Positions 10,691 through 21,500 of a stretch of DNA of 64,000 nucleotides are shown one piece after another. The stretch is from assembly GCA_018350325.1 (NCBI GenBank), contig JAEVLN010000002.1, positions 6,059,456-6,123,455 on the forward strand, in the 5' to 3' direction. A model generated the notes under the pieces. It searched no databases. It saw nothing but the letters and a program-made list of their open reading frames with translations, and was not told the DNA's origin. The position numbers were made by a program, and so were the translations under genes. Within the stretch, counting starts at the first letter, position 1; each line of letters begins with the position of its first letter. This stretch comes from Globodera rostochiensis. Taxonomy: Eukaryota > Nematoda > Chromadorea > Rhabditida > Heteroderidae.

Positions 10691-12450
10691 ATGTAAAAGT
10701 TTGCTTTTATTTAAGTGCTCCCGTAAAAATATATATTTTTTAATACCAATACAATAGTATTCATTTTTTGTTAGTTTTTTTAAATCTTTTATTAGCTTGT
10801 TCAACCAAATTATTCGGAATTCACGATTTTCTTTATTCAAAACTTTTATTATTCTTTCTTTCGTGGATTTTGTTCCTTTTTAGTGATTTAAATTATTTAC
10901 AGTTTTGCAAAATGCTCCTTAAAATTATTTTTTAATATCGCTGCAATATTATTCATTTATTTATTAGTTTTTTCTCCAATATTTTTAGCTGTTCAACCAA
11001 ATTCCGAGGCGCGCTTTAAATTCACTTGTTTAGCGCAGTTTAAAATGCCTGGAACAACGGATCGGGCAATTTTAAACTATGCATGAATGTATACAAAGTG
11101 ATTTTTGACCTGTGTAGGTATGTCTGTTTCGGGCGACTTAAATTTTTTAAATGACTATCTTTCTTCCTTTTATATGCAACAATTGAACAGCGGAGTTGTA
11201 TCTATTCTATTGGCTTCGCGTTGAATATCGTTGTGACTGCCAAGGCTTTTTTTAAGTCGACATCCAAGAACAATGGTCTTGATCGGTATTGCATTCATAA
11301 TTGAGGTTACTGCCAAGGCTTTTATTAAGCCGACAGCCAACCGCTGATATTATATTGTACTGGTATGTTAGAGTGAACATTTGGCTGTAAATCAACAAAC
11401 AATTTAACAATAAGTTTTTTGTGCTTTCAATTTTATGAAATTTTTACGGTATAAAGTTTTAGAGCTGTTAATCTTTTATGGCGTATAATCCAATGTTGTA
11501 CCTCTTGGTTTAATTGTATATTTAATTTTAATATTATTTTCAGATTTAACTTTTTCGTAATAATTAGTTTTATTTATTGTGAATTAAATAAAATATATAA
11601 AAATAACTAAGATTCTCAAATTCATTAATGCATTGAAAGAAATCAGAGTGTTTTGTTGGTTTTCACTGCGTGGGAAAGAATTGATTAGGCCGTTCTTATT
11701 TGTCGCGACTCTGCGGATCATTTGTATATTTATTTTACTATTTTTATATTGTTTAATTTTAAATATATTGCAACCATTTTGTTTTTCGGAATATTACAAG
11801 TATTAATAATTATTTACTTTTAAAATTTCTATTAATAAATTATTCAGGGTTGTTTATATGTTTCAGCAAATATTCAAAATCCACATTTTGTTATTATTTA
11901 AACACATAAAGTTTATTATTTATCGCCCCTTTAGTTCTTTAAATAATTTTGCTAGTTAATGCAATTTTTCATTAGTTTAGTTATTTATTTTGACTTAGAG
12001 ATTATTTCTAGTAATTTGAATATTATTCTTCTTCAGGAAAGGTAAATTTTTTGTTTGTTTGCTGAGACTGAATATTTTATATTTTTAAGGTTTAACATGT
12101 TAATCTTTATTGTGTTTAATAGATCAGTTTTTAAGCTGTGTTTTTTTAAACAATGATTTGTTCACTAAATAATAATATATTTTGCTTATTTAAGCTTAAA
12201 TATTTAGAGGCATTTGTTTAAGGTTTATATTTGTCAAATTTATTTTGTTGGTTTTATTTTGAATATTTCCAAGTGGCAATAATAATTTTATCTTTATTTT
12301 CTACCTTATCCTTATTTTTTTAAAATAAAATGGTTTTGATAATTTCAATTTTTTAAATTATTTTTATAATTTGATAAAAAAAATTTTAGTGATTCAGAAA
12401 CATTTAACCTAGCACAATAAATCTTTCATTTTTAATGATTGTAATGGAAA
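10691..12450. other. AT-rich stretch without a clear gene
   Basis: Apart from the 73-bp duplication at 11229-11340, I see only T/A-rich DNA with no long frame, repeat or RNA signal up to the target duplication at 12451. Confidence 0.5.
11229..11340. repeat. 73-bp tandem duplication
   Basis: ACTGCCAAGGCTTTTTTTAAG...CATCCAA (from about 11229) and ACTGCCAAGGCTTTTATTAAG...CAGCCAA (from about 11302) are two copies with several differences. GC content is higher than around them; no clear frame. Confidence 0.6.
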
Positions 12451-12454
12451 GTTA
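12451..12454. repeat. Target-site duplication GTTA (left copy; right copy 24906-24909)
   Basis: GTTA directly precedes the left LTR, and the same four bases directly follow the right LTR. Four- to six-base duplications are usual for BEL/Pao integrases. The match confirms both ends and argues that the two LTRs belong to one insertion event. Confidence 0.88.
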
Positions 12455-12891
12455 TGTGGGGGCAGGGCCACAGAAGGGATTTTTGAGTGAAATCGGGGGC
12501 AGGGGGGTTCGACTGATTGTTGGACACTTGAATAGTCAAAGGTTTATTCAGGGGAAATGTGTGGACAAAGGAAGAACGAAAAATGGGGGGAGGGTGAACG
12601 CTTAAATAGTCTTGAAATGGTCCTAAAGGTCGGGTGATGACGGGGGGAGGACAGGTTCTTGGGGCCAAATGTTGCGCATTCGCAACATTTAAATGTGATG
12701 GATGGGGGCGATTAGGCGAATTGTGCGTAAATTGTGGGGAGAATTGGGTGTGGCTGTTAATGACAACCGCAAATGGGGTGAACAAATGGAGGGGGGGGGT
12801 GACAGTGGAACCGTCCCAATCACATTGCTTCCCCGATCAATTTCCCTCCCCAATGATCAAATTATTTGAGCATCGGACGTGAGTTCCGACA
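12455..12891 (-). repeat. 3' LTR of the BEL/Pao element
   Basis: 437 bp, the partner of the LTR at 24468-24905. The long reading frame stops only 61 bp before it. An AATAAA signal in sense orientation (12543-12548) would direct polyadenylation here. Confidence 0.95.
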
Positions 12892-12900
12892 TTCCCCACG
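12892..12900 (-). other. Polypurine tract
   Basis: The sense strand has a short GTGGGGAA purine run abutting the first base of the 3' LTR, where plus-strand DNA synthesis would be primed. It is short for a PPT but correctly placed. Confidence 0.55.
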
Positions 12901-12952
12901 GCAGGCTCCTCCGCGTTGTGTGGGCTCATCTCTCCGTTCGTCCATCGGGCCG

Positions 12953-15571
12953 TCAGTCGTCGAGCGCCAATCGTCTTGTTCTCCCAAACGGAGTATCCCC
13001 TGTCCACTCGGTGTTGCTCTGGGTCCGTTGTCGAAAGTGTGCCGTTTTTGCGCTAACATCCAGGTGGACTGGCTGTTTTGCACCTTCCTCCCTCCTTGTG
13101 GTCGGGTTCGGGGCTCGTCTGGGGTTGTGAAGAAGAATGTCCTCTTCCATGTGAAATCGGGGCAGTCTCGTCATTTCGTTTTCAATCGGGGGTTGTCGAG
13201 GTCGCCGGACTCCCAACAGGCTCAGAACCGTAATCCGGATGGGATCAAACAGGTAGGTAAGTATGCAGGGAATAACGATGTCGCGCAGCAAAAGGAAGGT
13301 TGAATATGCGCACGCCATTCTGATCCACCATTCGACGACCGAGTTGAGGATGCCTTTCAACCATTGTTTGGTCCATCCTTCGAGTCCTCCGGTGAGGGCG
13401 CCCAAAGCCTCGGCTCGGGCTGAGGAGTGTTGGTCCAGTTTGTCCTTGAAGTTCTCCAGCTTGGCAAATTCACTTATGTGCGGGAAACGGGTAGAGTCCG
13501 TCTCGTTGTCCAGTTGCCAGCGGTGGAAGATCAGCGGGTGTAAGTCCATGTCGTTGTTGGAGTGGTTGAGGACGGTCTCGTACAAGTCGTGAACGACGTT
13601 TGATTCCAGTCGTCGGGCCACGCCGGTGTGCGTGTCAATTTGGAGCCAAGTGCTGGGGCTGGCGTGCAATTGAAGGTAGTGAAACCGGAAGTGTGTGCAG
13701 CTCACTGCTGTTGCTCCGAGGGAGATGACTCGAAGTTCAGGGTCCAGGAAGGCGTCCATTGTTGATTCCGGAAGATGGACGGTGATGGGGATGTATCGCA
13801 TGCACGTCTTGGTCGGTCGGTAGCTGATGTCCGTGAGTTTGATGTCGACGCATTGAAAGACCTCAATCGTGCTCTCTCCGATCCAGCGCGCCTGTAGGTT
13901 CTGTCGTCGCAGCAATTTCCGGGCCTGGAGAGTCGGGTTGGCGGCGCGGATGTTTCGTTGGCACTCCCGCATGTAGAGTTGGGCTAAGGCCATGTTGGTT
14001 GCGATTTGCGATGCAGACAATTGCGCGGCGAGTTGCTCGGGCTGAACGTGTCTCTTCTTCTTAGCGTGCTGAGTCGAGAGGATGTAGTCGTACAGCTTCT
14101 TCGGGATACCGAAGTTCTGTTCAGACAGGACGATGTGAGCGCCGTCACAGGCGAGAAGTTCCGGTGCATTCGCGGCAAAAGTCAGAGCTTTTTGTCGATC
14201 CTTGGAGAGCCAGGTCGCGGCTGTCTCGCCGTACGATGGGGTGAAATCTCCGTCGATGCCTTCCGCCATCTCGTAGTCACAGCGGTCGCAGTGCTGGTTC
14301 GGACAATTTGGAGTCCAAATCAGACTTGTGTTGTCGGGAAGTTGGCAGAAACCAGACGAGTAGATGCAGTTCCTCACTTGGTGAATTGGGGACACCAGTT
14401 CCAGGTTGTGCCGTTTCACATAAAGTGCGGCCGGCTGTGCGAAACAGTTCGTCGCTGAACTGCTTTGACGTCCTTTGAAAAGTCCGGCGAACGCGCCGGG
14501 GAATTCCACTTCTGTGGTGTCAGACGTCGTCCACACCTGGTCGCCTTGATGCAGCATCTCTGTTTTCGCTGCGGAGCATACTTGTTGTCGGGCCATCAGG
14601 GCGCAGGTTCGTTCGTTGACTGCCGGAAATTCCTTCTCGATGTCCACGAAATGATCTCCAAAAAGATTCGTGTAGTACGTTTCGGTGGTGCGTTTGATGG
14701 CGCAATGCCAGGCAGAGGCGATTTCTTCCGGTTTGGTGATCCTCACGTAGAGGTCGACTTGTAAGGGATGCCACTCCGCATTCAGACTGGGTGGTGGCCG
14801 ACAGAATGGGGAGCTGTCTGTCCCTTTTAATTCCCAAATGGAGCTGCCGCGGTCTGTGCACCAGAAGATGTTGTCTCCGTTTGCGTTGATGATTCGGCGA
14901 TCAGATGGTGTCGGATTTGCTGACTCTGCCGGTTGTTCTCGCTTCAACGGCAGGGCGTAGTAGCTCTTCGTGGGCGTTGCCGCCGGTTGGACAGTTGGCC
15001 GAGCACGGTGATAGGTCGGCGACGGCATCGGCCGTGTGGTTGTCCACGACGGGCTCCTTGTTGTAGTAGGAATTGTCTGGGTCGTTTGGATCCATTTTCT
15101 GCGCGTTGATGTCGGAATTGTTTGGGTGGTCTGGATCCATTTTTGGCGCGTCGTTGTAGGAATTGTTTGGGTAGTCTGGATCCATTTTTTGCGCGTGGTC
15201 GTAGTTGGCCTGGTCGTTGTCCCCGTTGGCTGACTCTTTTGTACGGTTTGTGTGGTTGGGGGGTCCGTGATGGGTGCTTGGGTGGTCGTCCAGCTTGGTT
15301 GAGTCGTGAGGTCCGCGAACGTAATTGGTGGGTTGGAGGTGGCGTAGAATGCACGGACTTTCTCCACATAACGTTCTCCTGCTGTCGTTAAAGCTGGGGT
15401 TCGCCGTTCTCGACTCCACAGGAAGTTTAGGAAATCGTTGCCGGGCCAGATGCCTACCCCGCCAAATCGTTTTTGACGGATCGCTTGGCCGCCTGTCGGT
15501 TGGATGGCGAGTAAGCAAAACAAGCCTATCAACATGGCGGTGTTGATGATGTCCCGACTTCCTGATTTGGA
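12953..15571 (-). other. Envelope-like glycoprotein domain
   Basis: C-terminal 870 or so residues. In order: a hydrophobic segment (about 2619-2634) like a signal peptide or internal anchor; a basic site RQKR (2643-2646) followed by glycine-rich FGGVGIWPG; a Ser/Thr/Pro-rich mucin-like stretch with three 15-residue repeats; a cysteine-rich ectodomain; a second basic run KKKR (3115-3118) followed by a long predicted helix; a membrane segment (about 3363-3385); and an 84-residue basic cytoplasmic tail. This is the layout of a viral surface glycoprotein cut into surface and transmembrane parts. Envelope genes are known in nematode BEL/Pao elements and some were captured from RNA viruses. I cannot say which fusion-protein class this one belongs to. 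Confidence 0.7.
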
Positions 15572-18500
15572 CGATCTTGATGAACTTGGTGCTGTGGAAG
15601 TTGAGGGCGTTGGATCCACTTCCATATCTTCGACTTGCTGTCCTTGGATTCGCTCGGAAATGGCAGAGATTTCGCCGGGCTTTCCATTGAATACGAAAAA
15701 CCCGATTTTGAAGAGTTGAGCCAAGCTGAGAACGTGTTTCTTATTTTCCAACCAATCTAAGTTGTCCTCCTTGCCGAGGATGATGTTCATTTCGACGTCC
15801 GTTTTGGATAACGGATGGATGATTGGGGCCAGGTACTTGACGATGTTTTTGATATCCGCGTCATAGGCGAAGACTAGCCGTCGGATTTTTGGACCGAAGA
15901 AGACGCGGAGTGGGTCTGTCACCGTGTGCGAAAACCAGAAGGCTTGTGGCATGCCGTGTGAAAAAGCTTCGGCGATTGTTTCACCGATGACAATGGTTTC
16001 GGCGTTGTTGAGATACCGACTTTGAGGAAAATGCAATTTCGCTTTCATCTGTGACGCTTTGTCGCTGGCGTGAGTGTTGATTTCTTCCAGCCAATTTTGA
16101 AATGGATTGGCTGTTTGGGTTCTGTTGATAGGCTGGAATCGGATCGGTGCCATCGACGGAGTTTGGAATAATTCCGCGAAGTGATCACAAGACTGGCGCC
16201 AATGGCCGATGGTGGCAATAAGCGTCGCCGGTTTGAACAACGGCCGCTTTTGGTTGACCACCTGGTGCCTCCAAAAGTGTTCGGCTGCTTCTCGCTGTAT
16301 TGACCCGTCGAGGACGGCATAATCCTCGTGAAGTTGCCAGGCCTCGTAGGGATTTGGCTGATATCTGTGTAACCAGTGCAGAATCATTGCGTGGAAGAGA
16401 CTGATGGCGGTGCAGGCCTCGTAGCCTTCCACCACTTTTCGTTGCCCGGCGATCTCGCTGTAGATCGCCGATTTGGCACATGCCGTGTGGTCCGGCCCAC
16501 ACTCCAGGAAGATGTCGACAGGCACGAAGGTTTCTTCTTTATGGGCGGCAAGCTGATACTCTTCGATGCGGAGCGGTTTGTTTTGGATAGGCGGCCGTCG
16601 TTGTTCTTGATTCCTCTCCTTGAGCCATTCTTGAAACGGCGGTGGTGTGTGGCCTGCAAAACGCGTTGTTGGGCCAGGCGCGCTTTGGTCTGTTTGTGAG
16701 GATTGACCCGGCGGTGGCGTGCGGCCCGCAAACCGCGTTGTTGGTCGAGGCGCGTTCTGTTCCGGGGATGTGATGATCAGAATTTCCGGAGACTCAGGCC
16801 TCTCTATAGCTCCTTTTGATGCCGCAGGTGCCGTTCGAAATTCGAATTCGTCCGGATGGTTGAACGACTCGATTTTGTTGATGATGAACAGGCCGCCGAG
16901 TCCATGTCGATTGGCAAGGAAACATTTGATTGAAGCTTGCTGTCCGTTCACATGGTAGAGCTTGAAGTTCCCCGTCGCCAGGATCTCTTGTATTTCCCTG
17001 AAGGCTCGTTGTCGTTTCCAGGCTGATTCGAGGTGGTCACCGTACAGCCGCCTGCAAAAGTCGATCAGCTTCTCGCCGCTCTTAGGAAGGTCGGATGCTG
17101 GGCGTTGGGGTTTGTGGTGCAGCAGTTGTTGCGATTGTTGCCGAAGTGTTAGCTGCTTTGCTGCTTCCAAGGCTCGTTGGGCTTCCTTGCTTCCGTCTTT
17201 GATCAGCTGTTGAAGGTGTGGTTCATCCTCTGTTCGGGGGTCGTCGATGTCTTCGTCGATTGCGGCTGGCGGCTGTAGTCTCTTCTTGAGCTTTATTTGT
17301 CTCCGGAGTTCATCGACGGCGGCCTTCCTGTGATGGTGCCATTTGATTCGTTTTTCGTTTTGTTGCAAGCGGCTTTCCCTGTCTTTTGCTTCATTGTCGG
17401 TCGTTTGCTCCGGAATTTGTTCTGGTGAGTCTCCAAAGAGTCGTTGAAGCATCTGCTGCTCCGTTTCTGACTGCTCTGGTATTTGTTGCTTTCTTTCCTT
17501 GGACTTCTCTTGTCGCTTCTCTTCTTGTTCGAGCAGTTCGGCCGTGAGCTGTTGTTCCTTAGCCGCCCAATCTTTCATGGGTATTTTGCCGTGTTGATCA
17601 AGCAGTTCCTTTGCGATCTGGACCCCTTTTCCGCGGCTGAAGACTGTGGTCAGTTCCAGAAGCCGCTTTAGGCTGCCGTTTTTGAAGAAGAGCTTCTTTC
17701 CCTTCGGCCGAGGAGCGTAGAGTAGTCCCATGGCGGGATCGTGGTCGGACGGCTTCTGTTGGACTTCGTTCAAGCCCAGATTACGTCCAAGGAAATGTCG
17801 TTGCTTTTTGAAGACGATGTCTGTCTTCCGCGGGATTTTGTAGCCGCTTTTTGACGGACCGGATTGGTCCATGTCGCGTTCTTCGTCGCTTCCAGCGAGA
17901 GAGATGGAGTCCGGGTCGCGGTCCATGATGCTGTTGACCTGTTCTACTGGAAAAGAGGTCCCAATTTCCAGGTTGAACAATTGATTAATTGATCGAGATT
18001 TTTCTTTCCCGTTTATGTTAATCAGCGCGGTGCGGGCTGCCCCGTCCCCTCCCTTTTGGACTTGAAGGACCCGGGCCAACGTCCAGAGCGATCTCGGCTG
18101 GTGGTCGTCTTGTACGATCACCACATCTCCCTCTGTTGGGTGTTGTTGATCAATTTCGGCTGTGCCCCGGTCGCGCTCCCGAAGTGAGAGGAGATAGTCG
18201 GATTTCCACACGTGCCAAAACTTGTCAAGCCGAGAATCGGCGTGCCGTAGCATAGCGTGCAATTTGTCGCGGTTGGACGGGTTATAATCCGGGTCGTTGT
18301 GGTCTTCCTCGATGAGCGGAAAATTGGTTTCCGCCTGTCCGTACGGGATAAGGAAATGGACTGGGCGAAGAATTGAGCCGGGTTCTTCGTCGGATTCGAA
18401 GGTCAATGGACGTTGGTTGACGATCGCTTCGATTTCGCTGATTAATGTGCTGAATTCGTCCATGGTCAAGAGATTTCGACCAACGCTTCTCCGTAGCGCG

Positions 18501-21500
18501 TTTTTGGTGATTCCAACCAATCTCTCCCATGATCCGCCCTTCCATGGGGCCTTGGCCGTATTGAAGAACCAATTGACGCCTTGATGTGCCAACTGTTGTT
18601 GAACTCGGGCCGGCAGCAGAGTGTCTGTCCATTTTTCTTTGATGACCTTTGCTCCTGCCACGAAGTTTGTACCCTGATCAGATCTGATCAGGGTTGGGGT
18701 TCCGCGTCGGGCGACGAATCGACGAAATGCTCGAAGGAAGGCTTCCGCAGAGTAATCCTCAGCGACTTCCAGATGAATTGCGCGGATGACCAGGCAGGTG
18801 AACAATGCCACGTAGATCTTCACCGTGTCGGTTCCTCGTCGAACTTTGAGCGGTCCGAAGTAGTCGACGCCGGTTTGACTGAAGGGCCGAGCTTCGTTGA
18901 CCCGTTCCTTGGGCAGATGTGGTGCCCTTGGATAGGCGTAGGGCCGTAGGCGATCCCGTCGACACTCCAAACAGCCGTAGTCTGGAGAGTAGAGGATGTG
19001 TTTGACGGTTTTTCTGCCTCGCGGTATCCAGTATTTTTCGCGGATCTTGGAAAGCAGTGTTTTTGGTCCGCAGTGGTGAAGCGCGTTGTCGTAATGCCGT
19101 ACGATTAGCTTCGTTAGCCAGCTTTCGGGCGGAAGGTAAACCGGAAACTTGATTTCGTAGTCAAGTTGATCCGCTTGTCCGATTCTGCCTCCGCATCTCC
19201 ATACCCCATTTCCGTGAAAGAGGCGGAGGTCTCTGATGAGTGTTCTCGTTGGGAGATAAGCCAGTTGCATCTCCTTCAATAGCCATTCCTCGGCACGTTC
19301 GAGTTCGTTTGGGGTCAACGGACCGGTTGTTGGCTTCTTCCGAAGATTTTTTACGGCGTCATCGCGTGAGAGCCGGTAGAGGGGGTAATTTCTCGCCTCG
19401 AATTTCGTGGCCAGGATCAACGTCATGATGAATCGTAGGGCATATGCCGCGGTGGCTTTGAGTCGATTCCAATTGGAGAATCGTTTGACTTGGATCGATG
19501 GTCGAAGGACTTTCGCTTGTGCTTCGTGGATGGCCATGCTGAGGTCGATGATTGGCGGCTCTACGACTTCCTTGATTTCTTCCCCAGGATTGTAGGTGGC
19601 ATTTGGCTCAGGCCATTGGCCGGACTTGGCCAGCCAGATTGGCCCAAATCGCCAGAGCAGGGATGAGACGAGGAGTTGCGGGTCGGTGCCGCGTGAGGCC
19701 AAATCTGCTGGGTTTGAGTCGGTTCGAACATGACGAACTTGAAAATTCGCTTCTCGAATTTTCTTCAATCGGTTGGAGACGAAGCGGTCCTGCTTCCGAT
19801 TCTCCTTGAGCCGCTCTATGGAACATTGACTGTCCGTCCAGAGAAGCACTTGGTCGTCTTTGAAGTGGAGTTGCCCTTGAATGAACTTGACTGCTTTGAC
19901 GCCCAGGGTTAGTGCTTGAAGTTCCAGTTTCGGGATGGTTGAGTCGTGGTCGCCTAGTTTGAGGGGCTTGACCAGGCTTTTGCCGTAGATGAGGTTGCAT
20001 TCCTCGTTCCCGTTGTCCGTCTTGGCCTTCTGATAAACTGCGATTCCCATGCCATAGCGGCTCGCATCGCAAAAGCAGTGGAATTGATCGCATTCCGTTG
20101 ATGTGATAAAGCGGGGGAACTCGATGACGAACGGCTCGTCTCTGATTGTCCAGAGTGCCACGATTTTTCGCCAGGCGTCGTTGAAATGTTCCGGGAGCTC
20201 GTCGTCCCATTTTGGGTTGAAGTTCTGCACGCTTTGCAGGAACACTTTGGCCGGAAGTAATGCTGGCGCCATGAGTCCGAGCGGGTCGAACACTTTGGCG
20301 ATGTGGGCCAGAATGGTTCTCTTCGTAATTTTTCCGTCGAAGGTCGGCATTTTGAAGAGGAGCCGATTGTGCTTCGGTCTCCACGAGATGCCGAGCACCT
20401 TTGTTTCTTCCAGCTCGTTGGCTAGGTCGGCCGGTGGCAACTTTTTTACTTCTTCCAAGTCGCTGCCAAAGAACTCCCTGAGAACCATTCCTGCTGTTGC
20501 GAATATTGCCTTTGCCTCGCAGACCAATGCGGGAAGTTCCTCCTCATTCTTGACTTCGATTAATATATTGTCGACGTACAGATTTTCGTCGATTCGACGG
20601 GCCAAGTCACTGTCATAGATTGCGAGATGTTCACGGATGGTTGCATTGAGAAGGAAGGGCGAGACCGTGAGTCCGAAACTGACGCGACAGAAACGGTAGA
20701 CCAGGACATCTTCTCGTCTCAGAGGGTCGAGTTTGTCCGTTGCCGGATTTGCTAACCAGAGGAAGCGCGTGGCATCGCGATCCTGTTGGCGCACGCCTAG
20801 CTGAAGGAAGGCCTTTTCGATATCGGCCATTAGCACCCTTTTCATCCTGCGGAAGCGGATGAGTACTCCGGTGAGGTCCTTGAGAAGAAGCGGACCAGTG
20901 TGTAGGCAATCGTTGAGTGATGGTGCCGTTGGATTGTTTTTTGGTTTGGCAGAAGCATCCATTACGATGCGAATTTTGGTTGTCGCCTTGTCTGTGCGGA
21001 TGACCGCCCGGTGCGGTAGGTAATGGACTGGTCCGATGTTCGGAGAAGACATGTCCACTCGTTCAATGACGGATTTCTGGAGTTGGTCTGTCAGGATTGT
21101 CTGGTATTCCGCTACCAAGTTGAGCGTACGCAATTTTTGTACCAAGCTGATTAGCCTCATCTTTGCTTGCAGGTAGTTCGTTGGTAAGTTGTTGACCCGT
21201 TCTGTCCATGGTAGTGCGACTTGGTACCTGTTTTCGACGAAGCTGAGGGTTTTCTTAAAGTCGATCATCACTGCGTCTTGATCCACTTTGGTGGATGTGT
21301 CATCCATGCCAATAATGTGCAGGCCAAAAAATCGGTTGAGTTGGTCATCTCTTTTCAGATCATCTTCCGTGGTAAAGATCTCATTATCGTCGCTGATTGG
21401 TTCAGTTTTGGCCGCTTGATCTGGTTCCTCTGCAGCTTCGTTTTGCACGGGGAGGACGAAGGTGACGTTTACCGATGGTCCGCCTAGTGCGATGCGGCCT

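Noticed and set aside
10406..10840. Three overlapping frames of 71-109 codons at the right end of the hAT-like element
   Set aside because: They translate GGTACCGAAAAGTACC-type arrays in several frames, with repetitive Arg/Tyr/Lys/Phe peptides. No gene.
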